Assembly: GCA_046594225.1 (NCBI GenBank)
Contig: JBKJPW010000116.1
Location: 1 to 64,000, forward strand
DNA from: UBA4416 sp046594225
Lineage (GTDB): Bacteria > Bacteroidota > Bacteroidia > B-17B0 > Aurantibacillaceae
Direction of reading: 5' to 3'
Length of the DNA stretch: 64,000 bases
A model generated the notes under the pieces. It was not told where the DNA came from, made no database searches, and saw only the letters and a list, made by a program, of their open reading frames with translations. The position numbers were made by a program, and so were the translations under genes. The stretch's first letter is position 1. Every line of letters begins with the position of its first letter. Positions 51,823-61,018 of this stretch are shown piece by piece.

Positions 51823-54338
51823 AAACATACCTCATTTACATATTTACTCTATGCCACGTGTTTTTGTTTTCTCAAAGCAACAGTATCGAGTTAAATTGTA
51901 GTTGGCAGTTCAAAAAATTAGGTACAGATACATATTATCCTGCTCAAGTTCCTGGAACTGTTCATACAGATTTATTACATAACAAATTAATCGAAAATCC
52001 TTTCTTAAAAGACAATGAAAAAGGTTTACAGTGGATTGAAAATGAAGATTGGGAGTATGTAGGAACATTTACATGTAATGACCTAACTTTAAAAAATAAA
52101 CACATCGAATTAAATTTTGAAGGTTTAGATACATACGCAAAAGTGTTTTTAAACGAAACTCAAATTTTAGAATGTAACAATATGTTTCGTTCTTGGAATA
52201 TAGATGTAAAAAAATACTTAAGAACTGGAGAAAATACATTAAAAATCATTTTTGAATCTGCTATAAAAAAAGGAAAAACTGAAGCAGGGAAATTATCTTA
52301 TACTTTGCCTGGCGATGAAAAAGTATTTACTCGTAAAGCACAGTACCAATACGGATGGGACTGGGGACCGCGTTTTGTTACTTGTGGTATTTACAATCCG
52401 ATTAAATTAAAATACTGGAATGACGTGAGTGTTCTTTCTGTCAATCCTATTATTAAAACTTTAAATGATTCTTTAGCTAATATTGTTTTCGTGGTAACAA
52501 CAAAATGTGACACCTCAATTTCGGGAAGAGTAAATATAAACACCTATCATGGCGAAGTAAATATTGCTAAACTTCAATACAACAATAATTACCCACTAAA
52601 CTTAAAAAAGGGAATTAATGTAGATACTTTTTACTATACCATTCATAATCCTAAATTATGGAATAGTAATGGTTTGGGTGAAGCTCACTTATATGGTTAT
52701 GATGTCAATCTTCGTTATAATGGAATAGCTATCAACCATTATGGAACAATAGGTTTAAGAACTATAGAATTAGTTCAAGAGAAAGATTCCACTGGAAAAG
52801 GTTTTTACTTTAAACTAAATGGAAAAGCTGTTTTTATGAAGGGGGCAAATTATATTCCTCAAGATAATTTTGTCTCTCGAACAACAAAATTGGATTACAA
52901 AAAAATAATTCAAATGGCAAAAGACGCTAACATGAATATGTTACGGGTTTGGGGTGGTGGGGTTTACCCCAATGATGGATTTTATAAAGAATGCGATAGA
53001 AACGGTATTTTAGTATGGCAAGATTTTATGTTTGCTTGTGCCATGTACCCTGGAGATTCTGGTTTTGTAGAAAACGTAAAACAAGAGGTAACGCAACAAA
53101 TAATACGTTTGCGAAATCATCCCTGTTTAGCTTTATGGTGTGGAAATAACGAAATTGATGAAGGTTGGCACAACTGGGGTTGGCAAAAACAATATAAATA
53201 TTCAAAAAAAGATTCTGCAAAAATTTGGAATGACTATCAACATTTATTTCAAAAAACAATTCCTGAAATAGTAAAACAAATGAATCCTCAGATAAACTAT
53301 TGGTCATCTTCTCCTTCCATTGGATGGGGACATAAAGAAAGTTTACTCCAAGGTGACTCTCATTATTGGGGTGTTTGGTGGGGAATGGAACCATTTGATG
53401 TTTACGAAAAAAAAGTTGGACGTTTTATGAGTGAATATGGTTTTCAAGGAATGCCTGATATGAATACTTTTAAAACATTTTGTGATAGTAATGAACTTAA
53501 TCTAAATTCTAAATCTGTGAAAGCGCATCAAAAACATCCTACAGGTTATCAAACCATTCAAACCTATATGGAACGCAGTTATAAGATTCCTTCTGATTTT
53601 AGAAAGTATAATTATGTTTCTCAACTATTGCAAAGAGACGGTATGAAAATAGCCATAGAAGCACATCGTAGAGCAAAACCATATTGCATGGGGACCTTAT
53701 ATTGGCAATTAAATGATTGTTGGCCAGTAACTTCATGGAGTGCAATTGATTATTACAATAGACCAAAATCTTTATACTATGAAACCAAAAAATTATATAA
53801 CGACCTAAGTATATCTGTAAAAGAAGAAAAAAATGAATACCATGTTTTTATTATATCAGATAAACAAAGTGACATAAAAGGAATTTTAACTGTATCAATT
53901 AAGAACATGAAGGGCCACGTGTTATATACTAATACAAACGATATAACCCTTTCTGCAAATGAAAGTAAAGTGTGTTTTAAAATAAATAAAACAGATATAG
54001 AGGCTTTTACAAAAAATGAAATTTATTTATCAGGTGAACTAATAGATGCTAAAGGCAAAACACTTAGTAAACACTTCAAATGTTTTGTAAAACCAAAAGA
54101 ATTGAATTTACAGGCGCCTGAAGTAAGTCTAAGCTTCTCTAAAGAAAAGAATTGTTTGCTTGTCTCTAGTAAAACATTTGTTAAAGATTTGTATTTATAT
54201 TCTAACAATGCTGATATTACTTTTTCTGAAAATTATATAGATATAGAGCCAAATCAAACTATTGAAATAAAAACAAACATAGGAATGGAATTATACAAGC
54301 AAATACAATACATTTCTCTTTACGACATTAATCATTAA
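51819..54338 (+). CDS. GH2 beta-mannosidase (TTG start overlapping cutC stop)
   Basis: 839 residues from a TTG that overlaps the cutC stop (TTGA). The signal peptide MKTYLIYIFTLCHVFLFSQ precedes GH2 sugar-binding (about 25-200), immunoglobulin-like (about 210-320) and catalytic barrel (about 325-640) domains, then beta domains. FNMLRVWGGGVYPNDGFYKECD-type residues, CGNNEIDEGWHNWG (acid/base Glu445) and SEYGFQGMPD (nucleophile Glu539) identify a beta-mannosidase. It would cut the Man-beta-1,4-GlcNAc link at the N-glycan core. Confidence 0.92.
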   Translation: MKTYLIYIFTLCHVFLFSQSNSIELNCSWQFKKLGTDTYYPAQVPGTVHTDLLHNKLIENPFLKDNEKGLQWIENEDWEYVGTFTCNDLTLKNKHIELNFEGLDTYAKVFLNETQILECNNMFRSWNIDVKKYLRTGENTLKIIFESAIKKGKTEAGKLSYTLPGDEKVFTRKAQYQYGWDWGPRFVTCGIYNPIKLKYWNDVSVLSVNPIIKTLNDSLANIVFVVTTKCDTSISGRVNINTYHGEVNIAKLQYNNNYPLNLKKGINVDTFYYTIHNPKLWNSNGLGEAHLYGYDVNLRYNGIAINHYGTIGLRTIELVQEKDSTGKGFYFKLNGKAVFMKGANYIPQDNFVSRTTKLDYKKIIQMAKDANMNMLRVWGGGVYPNDGFYKECDRNGILVWQDFMFACAMYPGDSGFVENVKQEVTQQIIRLRNHPCLALWCGNNEIDEGWHNWGWQKQYKYSKKDSAKIWNDYQHLFQKTIPEIVKQMNPQINYWSSSPSIGWGHKESLLQGDSHYWGVWWGMEPFDVYEKKVGRFMSEYGFQGMPDMNTFKTFCDSNELNLNSKSVKAHQKHPTGYQTIQTYMERSYKIPSDFRKYNYVSQLLQRDGMKIAIEAHRRAKPYCMGTLYWQLNDCWPVTSWSAIDYYNRPKSLYYETKKLYNDLSISVKEEKNEYHVFIISDKQSDIKGILTVSIKNMKGHVLYTNTNDITLSANESKVCFKINKTDIEAFTKNEIYLSGELIDAKGKTLSKHFKCFVKPKELNLQAPEVSLSFSKEKNCLLVSSKTFVKDLYLYSNNADITFSENYIDIEPNQTIEIKTNIGMELYKQIQYISLYDINH

Positions 54339-54366
54339 AAACAATTATTCCGTATTTTTATATATT

Positions 54367-57288
54367 ATGAAGTCTCTTTATGTTTTAATATTTACTATCA
54401 TTTTCTCTAACCTGTTTGCTCAAACAAAATTTGCGCATTATGTTAATCCATTTATTGGTACTGGCGGTGCTGGGCATACATTTCCAGGAGCTGTTGTGCC
54501 TTTTGGAATGGTTCAACTAAGTCCAGACACACGTATTGATGGAAGTTGGGAAGGCTGTGGCGGATACCATTATACTGACTCTTTGATTTATGGATTTACA
54601 CACACGCATTTAAGTGGCACAGGTGTAAGCGACTATGGCGATATTTTAATTATGCCAACACTTCAACAAAGTAATTTCAAAAACAAAACACATGCTTCGA
54701 CATTTTCACACTTAAAAGAAAAAGCGAGTGCTGGGTTTTATGAAGTAACGCTTAACAATACTATCAATGTAAAATTAACTGCTACCGAACGAGTAGGAAT
54801 TCATCAATATTCCTTTCCAAAAATGGATACTGCAACTATTGTTCTGGATTTATTACATAGAGATAAAACATTGAATTGCTCTTTAACTATTATAGACAGT
54901 GTAACTGTTATTGGCTATCGCATTAGCGAGGCTTGGGCCAACGAACAGCATGTATATTATATCATCCAATTTAACAAGCCAATTATTCACAAACAATTAA
55001 ATAAACAAAATCTTTCAAAAGGGATTTCTGAAAAAGAAAAAACAGTTGGTGCTTATTTTCAATTTGATAATCGCGATGGCAAACCCTTATTAATTAAAGT
55101 AGGAATATCTCAAACAAGTACAGATGGCGCCAAATTAAATTTAGAAACAGAAGCTACGCACTGGGATTTTGAGAAATACAAACAAGATGCGGAAACTAAA
55201 TGGGAAAAAGAATTATCAAAAATTGAAATTGATACTAAAGACAGCGAAAAAAAGATAATTTTTTATACGGCGCTTTATCATTGTTTTACACATCCATCTT
55301 TAGCTGGCGATGTAGATGGAAAATATAGAGGACGAGATTTAAAAGTACACAAAGCTAATGGCTTTACTCCTTACACCGTATTTTCTTTATGGGATACATT
55401 CAGAGGCTTACATCCTTTATTCACAATCATTGAACAAAAACGAACGACTGATATTATCAATACATTTTTACAACAACATAAAGAAAGCGGCCGTTTACCA
55501 ATGTGGGAACTATCAGCCAACGAAACTAATTGCATGATTGCTTTTCATAGTGTTTCTGTAATTGCTGATGCCATGACTAAAGGCATCGGTGGTTATGATA
55601 AAAATGGAATTTACGAAGCGATGTTAGCTGCGTCTAATTATACCAATTTGAGCATTCCAACATTTAATAAAAATAATTACCTACAAATAGATGACGAATC
55701 AGAAAGTGTTTCTAAAACATTAGAGTACGCTTACGATAATTGGTGTATAGCGCAAGTTGCTAAAAAACTAAATAAAACAGCAGATTACAATGTGTATATG
55801 AAACGCGCCCAAGCCTATAAAAATGTATTTGATAAACAAACTGGCTTTATGCGCCCTCGTAAAAATGGTAATTGGTTATCACCTTTCGAGCCAAGAGAAG
55901 TTAACAATCATTATACCGAAGCCAATAGTTGGCAATATTCTTTTTTTGTACCACAAGATGTTTCGGGACTAATTAATTTAATGGGCGGAGAAAATAAATT
56001 TGAGCAAAAACTGGATGAACTATTTAGTGCCAATAGTGCTACTGAAGGTAGAACGCAAGCTGACATTACGGGTTTAATTGGTCAGTACGCTCATGGTAAC
56101 GAACCTAGTCATCATATGGTATACTTATACAATTATGTTGGTAAGCCACAAAAAACTCAAGAAAAAGTACATCAAATACTAACTGAGTTTTACAAAAACA
56201 ATCCAGATGGATTAATTGGTAACGAAGACTGCGGGCAAATGAGTGCCTGGTATGTATTAAGTTCTATGGGCATTTATCAAGTATGTCCTGGAAAACCTGA
56301 ATATACTATTGGCTCGCCCTTATTTGATAATGTAAAAATACATTTAGAAAATGGAAAAACATTTGAAATCTTAAAACAAAATTCATCCGATAAATTTCAA
56401 TACATACAAGCGTCAAAATTGAATGGAAAAATTTCTAATAATTCTATATTATCACATAGCACTATAGTTGCTGGCGGTAAATTAGAAATTAGCTTACAAG
56501 AAAAATTAGATGAAAAAAATATGTTTGGTAAATCTGTTAAACTTCGTCCTTCAACATCTATTACCGCCAAACAAATTATTCAAGTTCCTGTTATTATTAC
56601 CCCTGCAAAGTTAACTGATCTCGAAAAAACAATCAGTATTGAGCATCCTGATAATAAAGTAAAGCTTTTTTACACCCTAGATGGGACTGAACCAACCCAA
56701 AAATCAAAAATATACACTGGTTCTTTTTCAAGCGATTCCTCAATTACCATAAAAGCTAAAGCCTATTTAGGTTTGGAGAGTAGTTCAGTAACAACAGCAA
56801 ACGCTTACCGAAAACCAAATAATTGGAAGATAAATATACAAAGTCAGTACAGTAAACAATATGATGCTGGTGGAGACGAAGGCATCATTGATGGACAACA
56901 TGCAACCACTAATTGGCGAAGTGGCGGATGGCAGGGCTACCAAGGTCAGGATTTTAATTGCATTGTAGATTTAGGTAAAGTAACTCTCATACAATATGTA
57001 ACGGCTGAGTTTTTACAAGACACTCGTGCTTGGATTCTTTATCCAAAGCAGGTAAGTTATGAGATTTCTGAAGACGGCATTAATTACAAACCATTTGGCA
57101 TCATAGAGAATGGCGTTGCCGCAGATGATTACGATTTACAAATGCGCACATTTTATAATAATAACACGGTTAAAATTAATGCGCGATATGTTAAAATAAA
57201 AGCGACAAATTTTGGCAAATTACCAGATTGGCATCAAGGAAATGGGGGCGATGCTTACATTTTTGTTGATGAAATTGAGGTAAGATAA
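54367..57288 (+). CDS. GH92 alpha-mannosidase with C-terminal CHB_HEX_C and discoidin domains
   Basis: 973 residues with signal peptide (MKSLYVLIFTIIFSNLFAQ). The GH92 core (about 20-735) has VNPFIGTGGAGHTFPGAVVPFGM, NETNCMIAFHSVSVIADAM, EGNEPSHHMVYLYNY and NEDCGQMSAWYVLSSMGIY, the calcium-dependent family signatures. A chitobiase-like domain (about 745-810, YTLDGTEPT) and an F5/8 type C domain (about 825-973) follow, the same pair as at the end of the GH20. It removes alpha-linked mannose from high-mannose N-glycans. It lies 28 bp after the GH2. Confidence 0.93.
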   Translation: MKSLYVLIFTIIFSNLFAQTKFAHYVNPFIGTGGAGHTFPGAVVPFGMVQLSPDTRIDGSWEGCGGYHYTDSLIYGFTHTHLSGTGVSDYGDILIMPTLQQSNFKNKTHASTFSHLKEKASAGFYEVTLNNTINVKLTATERVGIHQYSFPKMDTATIVLDLLHRDKTLNCSLTIIDSVTVIGYRISEAWANEQHVYYIIQFNKPIIHKQLNKQNLSKGISEKEKTVGAYFQFDNRDGKPLLIKVGISQTSTDGAKLNLETEATHWDFEKYKQDAETKWEKELSKIEIDTKDSEKKIIFYTALYHCFTHPSLAGDVDGKYRGRDLKVHKANGFTPYTVFSLWDTFRGLHPLFTIIEQKRTTDIINTFLQQHKESGRLPMWELSANETNCMIAFHSVSVIADAMTKGIGGYDKNGIYEAMLAASNYTNLSIPTFNKNNYLQIDDESESVSKTLEYAYDNWCIAQVAKKLNKTADYNVYMKRAQAYKNVFDKQTGFMRPRKNGNWLSPFEPREVNNHYTEANSWQYSFFVPQDVSGLINLMGGENKFEQKLDELFSANSATEGRTQADITGLIGQYAHGNEPSHHMVYLYNYVGKPQKTQEKVHQILTEFYKNNPDGLIGNEDCGQMSAWYVLSSMGIYQVCPGKPEYTIGSPLFDNVKIHLENGKTFEILKQNSSDKFQYIQASKLNGKISNNSILSHSTIVAGGKLEISLQEKLDEKNMFGKSVKLRPSTSITAKQIIQVPVIITPAKLTDLEKTISIEHPDNKVKLFYTLDGTEPTQKSKIYTGSFSSDSSITIKAKAYLGLESSSVTTANAYRKPNNWKINIQSQYSKQYDAGGDEGIIDGQHATTNWRSGGWQGYQGQDFNCIVDLGKVTLIQYVTAEFLQDTRAWILYPKQVSYEISEDGINYKPFGIIENGVAADDYDLQMRTFYNNNTVKINARYVKIKATNFGKLPDWHQGNGGDAYIFVDEIEVR

Positions 57289-57324
57289 ATAGGTTATATT
57301 AAAAAATAATTTTTATTTAGCATT

Positions 57325-58551
57325 ATGTTAAAACTGGCCTCAGTACTTATTTTTATTAGCACTTTAAGCATTGCTCAACCCAAACTAGGTATTTGGAGAG
57401 GTTTGCTTTTATTAAATCCTGAACAACAAATTGAACTCCCTTTTAATTTTGAAATAAAAAGCATAAAAGGCAAGCGTCAATTAATTATTCATAATGCGCA
57501 AGAACAAATTGTGGTTGATGAAATAAAATTTAAAAAAGATTCCTTTAATTTTAAGATGCCTATTTTTGATACTGAATTTAAAACTAAATTAATCGGCGAC
57601 TCTATCTTAACTGGACTTTGGATCAATCATACTAAAAAAGAAAATAATACAATTGCATTTACTGCAAAGCATGGAGACACTAAACGCTTTGCTTTTGTTC
57701 CCGGAAAACCAAACACCTTTTATGAAGGGAAATGGGAAGTAAGTTTTAGTCCAGGCACTACAGATAGCTCTAAAGCTATTGGCATGTTTACACATGCAAA
57801 TGGTAGTGCTTATGTATATGGAACCTTTTTAACCGAGACGGGGGATTATCGTTATCTGGATGGCATGATGCATAACGGTAAATTGTATTTAAGTTGCTTT
57901 GATGGTTCACATGCCTTTTTATTTATTGCCGAAAACAATGGAACAGAAATTACTAAAGGCGATTTTTACTCAGGCTCTACATGGCACGAGAACTGGATTG
58001 CCAAACGTAATGACAAATTTGAATTACACAATCCTGAAAGTTTAACTTATTTAAAAAATCCTAACGAAGAAATCAGCTTTTCGTTTTATAATGCTAAAAA
58101 CGAAAAAATAAGTTTAAGTGATCCTAAGTACAAAAACAAAGCAGTGATTGTTCAAATTATGGGAAGCTGGTGCCCTAACTGCATGGACGAAAGCGCTTAT
58201 TTATCTAAGGTTTACAAACAATACAACAAACAAGGTTTAGAAATTATTGCTTTAGCTTACGAAAGAACATCGGATGCTGAGCGCGCAAAAACAAATTTAA
58301 CTCGCTTGACTAAACGTTTTGATATTGGCTACGATATATTGTTAACTGGATTAACTGGCAAAGATAAAGCCTCTGAAAGTTTGCCGTTTTTAAATGGCGT
58401 GATGGCTTTTCCAACTACTATCTTTTTAGATGCTAATCATGTGGTTAAATCTGTTTACACAGGATTTAGCGGCCCAGCAACTGGTAAAGCATACCAAGAC
58501 TATACTTTGAAAACAGAGAAGTTGATTAGCGAGTTGCTTTCTAAGAAATAA
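57325..58551 (+). CDS. TlpA-like thioredoxin-domain protein
   Basis: 408 residues with a signal peptide ending LSIAQ. An N-terminal beta domain (about 20-245) of unknown role is followed by a thioredoxin-like domain (about 258-408) with the redox motif GSWCPNCMDE. A TTIFLDANHVVKSVYTGFSG segment contains the cis-Pro region. It is probably an envelope thiol-disulfide oxidoreductase. Its gene is 36 bp after the GH92 and 10 bp before the beta-barrel gene, so it may be in the operon. Confidence 0.82.
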   Translation: MLKLASVLIFISTLSIAQPKLGIWRGLLLLNPEQQIELPFNFEIKSIKGKRQLIIHNAQEQIVVDEIKFKKDSFNFKMPIFDTEFKTKLIGDSILTGLWINHTKKENNTIAFTAKHGDTKRFAFVPGKPNTFYEGKWEVSFSPGTTDSSKAIGMFTHANGSAYVYGTFLTETGDYRYLDGMMHNGKLYLSCFDGSHAFLFIAENNGTEITKGDFYSGSTWHENWIAKRNDKFELHNPESLTYLKNPNEEISFSFYNAKNEKISLSDPKYKNKAVIVQIMGSWCPNCMDESAYLSKVYKQYNKQGLEIIALAYERTSDAERAKTNLTRLTKRFDIGYDILLTGLTGKDKASESLPFLNGVMAFPTTIFLDANHVVKSVYTGFSGPATGKAYQDYTLKTEKLISELLSKK

Positions 58552-58561
58552 TCTTCGAAAA

Positions 58562-58927
58562 ATGAAACGCTTTATCCTTGCTCTTTTAATCATTACACCC
58601 TACTTAACAAAAGCCCAAGGCCATACAATCGGAATTGGAGCAGGCATTGATCTGTTTGGGCTTTCAGCAAACGTAAACTACCAATACACTTATAAACTAT
58701 TAAATATCAAAACTAAAATAGCATATATACCACAAGGATTGTATTACATTCCTAACAAAAGTTTCGTCAACGATTATTACCTCGGCATACAAACACAAGA
58801 AGGAAAAAAAGTAATATTGTCTATAAATACCGGCATTACACTACTGCATGTTCCAATTCAAAATTATTACAGTGAAATATCCGACCAGGTAAATCCTATA
58901 CAGAATTTTAATTTTTATTCTCTATAA
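58562..58927 (+). CDS. Outer-membrane beta-barrel protein, N-terminal portion (frameshifted)
   Basis: 121 residues with signal peptide MKRFILALLIITPYLTKAQ and alternating strands typical of a small barrel (GIGAGIDLFGLSANVNYQY and others). The frame stops at 58925-58927 shortly after a T5 run at 58912-58916. The remaining strands lie in the -1 frame up to 59100, so this appears to be a truncated form of an approximately 179-residue porin-like barrel. It is 10 bp after the TlpA gene. Confidence 0.7.
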   Translation: MKRFILALLIITPYLTKAQGHTIGIGAGIDLFGLSANVNYQYTYKLLNIKTKIAYIPQGLYYIPNKSFVNDYYLGIQTQEGKKVILSINTGITLLHVPIQNYYSEISDQVNPIQNFNFYSL

Positions 58928-59100
58928 ATCCGCAACACCGCATTACAATAGATCTATCAATGTCCCCCTACAGTTCTACAATTTTCTCTAAATATGGTGG
59001 AACAAAACATAACGGGTTACGTTTAACGTTTGAAGTTGGCTATTCATACAGATTCAAACAAAAACATAAAAGTGAAATAGTAAGAGAAAAGGCCGATTAA
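58912..59100 (+). pseudogene. C-terminal remnant of the beta-barrel protein (-1 frame)
   Basis: The frame opens at the T5 run and continues without a stop to 59098-59100. It encodes strands such as FSINPQHRITIDLS, SSTIFSKYGGTKH and GLRLTFEVGYSYRF, then a basic tail. It fits as the missing final strands of the gene at 58562. One extra T in 58912-58916 would restore a single gene. The stop overlaps the hflX stop, so the two genes converge. Confidence 0.75.
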
Positions 59101-60296
59101 TAAAATAAATTATTGTAAGGGAAACGAATCACATGAACTTTCTTCACAGTATCGTATACTAGCTTTTTAAAATCAACAATATTGTCTTTGTTTTTTGCGC
59201 TGATATAAACACAGGTTTGATCTAAGTTTGTCATCCAGGTTTTTTTCAATTCATCTAGTGATAAATTTTCTCTGGTAACAGGCGTTAAATCATCTTCGTC
59301 TTTTTTTACGTATTTAAACGCGTCAATTTTATTAAATACCAAAATGGTTTCTTTATCCCCCGCCCCAATGTCAATCAAGGTTTGACGAACCACATTAATA
59401 TGGTCTTCAAAATTAGGATGAGAAATATCAACCACGTGTAATAAAATATCTGCTTCGCGCACTTCATCCAAGGTGCTTTTAAAACTCTCTACTAATTGCG
59501 TTGGCAGTTTTCTAATAAACCCAACTGTGTCACATAACAAGAAAAATAAATTATCAATGGTTACTTTACGTACCGTTGTATCCAATGTGGCAAATAATTT
59601 ATTTTCAGCAAACACTTCACTCTTACTAATCATGTTCATGATGGTAGATTTACCAACATTAGTATAACCTACTAAAGCAACACGTACAAACTCTCCACGA
59701 TTTTTACGTTGAGTAGCCATTTGTTTGTCAATCACTTTTAAATCTTCTTTTAGTTGAGCGATTTTATCACGCGCAATACGTCTATCCGTTTCAATTTCTT
59801 TCTCCCCTGCTCCGCCACGAGTCCCTGTGCCGCCACGTTGACGTTCTAAGTGAGTCCACATACCTGTTAGGCGAGGTAACAAGTATTGTAATTGCGCTAA
59901 CTCAACTTGAGTTTTAGCATGGGCAGTTTGTGCCCGTTGCGAAAATATTTCTAGAATCAAAGTGGTTCTATCTAATATTCTTGTCGCTAATTCTTTTTCT
60001 AAATTACGTTGTTGCGAAGGCGACAACTCATCATCAAAAATAACAACCGTTATTTTGTTTTCTTTGATATACGTTTTAACATCGCTTAATTTTCCTTTAC
60101 CTAAAAAGGTTGCTTTATCTGGTCGCTCTAACTTTTGCGTAAATACTTTTTTAGTTTCAACACCGTATGTCATCGCCAAAAAAGCTAATTCATCTAAATA
60201 TTCAAATGATAAAGCTTCGTTTTGTCGTTTATTAATAACACCAATTAAAACTGCTGTTTGTGCTTGTGTTTCGGTAGAATGCAGATTCTGTTTCAA
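59097..60296 (-). CDS. hflX: GTPase HflX (ribosome-associated)
   Basis: 399 residues. The N-terminal HflX domain (about 1-190) has ATFLGKGKLSDVKTY and ELSPSQQRNLEKEL. A GTPase domain follows with G1 GYTNVGKSTIMN, G3 DTVGFIRKLP, and G4 NKIDAF. The arginine- and glycine-rich linker (RQRGGTGTRGGAGEKE) is typical. HflX splits stalled ribosomes, often after stress. It lies 6 bp downstream of the cytochrome c gene on the same strand. Confidence 0.95.
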   Translation of the reverse strand: MKQNLHSTETQAQTAVLIGVINKRQNEALSFEYLDELAFLAMTYGVETKKVFTQKLERPDKATFLGKGKLSDVKTYIKENKITVVIFDDELSPSQQRNLEKELATRILDRTTLILEIFSQRAQTAHAKTQVELAQLQYLLPRLTGMWTHLERQRGGTGTRGGAGEKEIETDRRIARDKIAQLKEDLKVIDKQMATQRKNRGEFVRVALVGYTNVGKSTIMNMISKSEVFAENKLFATLDTTVRKVTIDNLFFLLCDTVGFIRKLPTQLVESFKSTLDEVREADILLHVVDISHPNFEDHINVVRQTLIDIGAGDKETILVFNKIDAFKYVKKDEDDLTPVTRENLSLDELKKTWMTNLDQTCVYISAKNKDNIVDFKKLVYDTVKKVHVIRFPYNNLFY

Positions 60297-60302
60297 TGTG
60301 TA

Positions 60303-60908
60303 TTATTTCCCTTTTAAATCCGATTCAATATATGAAGCCACTGCTTCAATTTGTTCAGTTGTTAAAGCATCTTTGTATGGTGCCATTGTGTTTTTACCGT
60401 TCGCAATAATGTCAACAATACCAGCGTGCGGTAATTGAGTTATGGATAAATCTTTTGCTCCACTAACGCCTAACTTACCATTATCACCATGACACAAAGT
60501 ACATTTTTCTTCAAAAATTTGTTTGCCATTTACTGCCACAATTTTTTCACCAGCTTTAGCGTCTTTTGATTTATAGGCTAAAGAAAAAGATACGACAATA
60601 AAGAAAAAAGATAATGTAGCTAATATTTTGTTTTTCTTTTTAAAACCAACAACTGCTAAAGGGATAGATGCAAATACTAATACTAGTTTGATAATCATAA
60701 ATTTATTAATCTCTGGGGCCTGAGTCATTAAAAAGATTCCAGTAGCTAAAAAACCAAAGCTGACAATCATTTCTGTCACTTTTGTTTTCTTTTTAAATTT
60801 CTCCAATAATTCTTCTTTATCACTTAATAATAAAATAGTTTTTATTAAATAGATTAATGTAAATAACACCACAAATAAGGTGTGGGAATGAAGCATGCCT
60901 GTTGCCAT
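60303..60908 (-). CDS. Membrane-anchored cytochrome c with four transmembrane helices
   Basis: 201 residues. Four hydrophobic helices (about 8-26, 47-63, 70-87, 95-112) are followed by a cytochrome c domain with the haem site EEKCTLCHGDNGKLG (CTLCH) and the axial Met in GKNTMAPYKD. Proteins combining a small helical region with a C-terminal cytochrome c occur in Bacteroidota respiratory chains. The haem would face the periplasm. It is upstream of hflX and likely co-transcribed, with a -7 element at 60929-60936. Confidence 0.82.
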   Translation of the reverse strand: MATGMLHSHTLFVVLFTLIYLIKTILLLSDKEELLEKFKKKTKVTEMIVSFGFLATGIFLMTQAPEINKFMIIKLVLVFASIPLAVVGFKKKNKILATLSFFFIVVSFSLAYKSKDAKAGEKIVAVNGKQIFEEKCTLCHGDNGKLGVSGAKDLSITQLPHAGIVDIIANGKNTMAPYKDALTTEQIEAVASYIESDLKGK

Positions 60909-60928
60909 TGTTTTAATTTTAGTTAGCT

Positions 60929-60936
60929 CAAAATTA
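60929..60936 (-). promoter_or_regulatory. -7 element for the cytochrome c / hflX unit
   Basis: The minus strand reads TAATTTTG, matching TAnnTTTG, 21 bp before the start at 60908. A TTTGG (60965-60961) stands too far upstream (24-nt spacer) to be a normal -33. Confidence 0.4.
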
Positions 60937-60992
60937 ACAATTTATCTTTAAATAAATACTCCAAACTAATTTTTATAAATAAGCTATAATAC

Positions 60993-61000
60993 TATATTTG
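60993..61000 (+). promoter_or_regulatory. -7 element for the amidohydrolase gene
   Basis: TATATTTG, an exact TAnnTTTG match, lies 19 bp before the ATG at 61019. Its context ACTATATTTGTTA is identical over 13 bases to that before 44183. Confidence 0.45.
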
Positions 61001-61018
61001 TTATACCTAAAATATATT

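Noticed and set aside
53026..53394. Minus-strand open frame of 122 codons inside the GH2 gene
   Set aside because: Antisense to the catalytic barrel and without recognisable features.
59962..60438. Plus-strand open frame of 158 codons opposite hflX and the cytochrome gene
   Set aside because: Fully antisense to two conserved genes and with no motif; a shadow frame.
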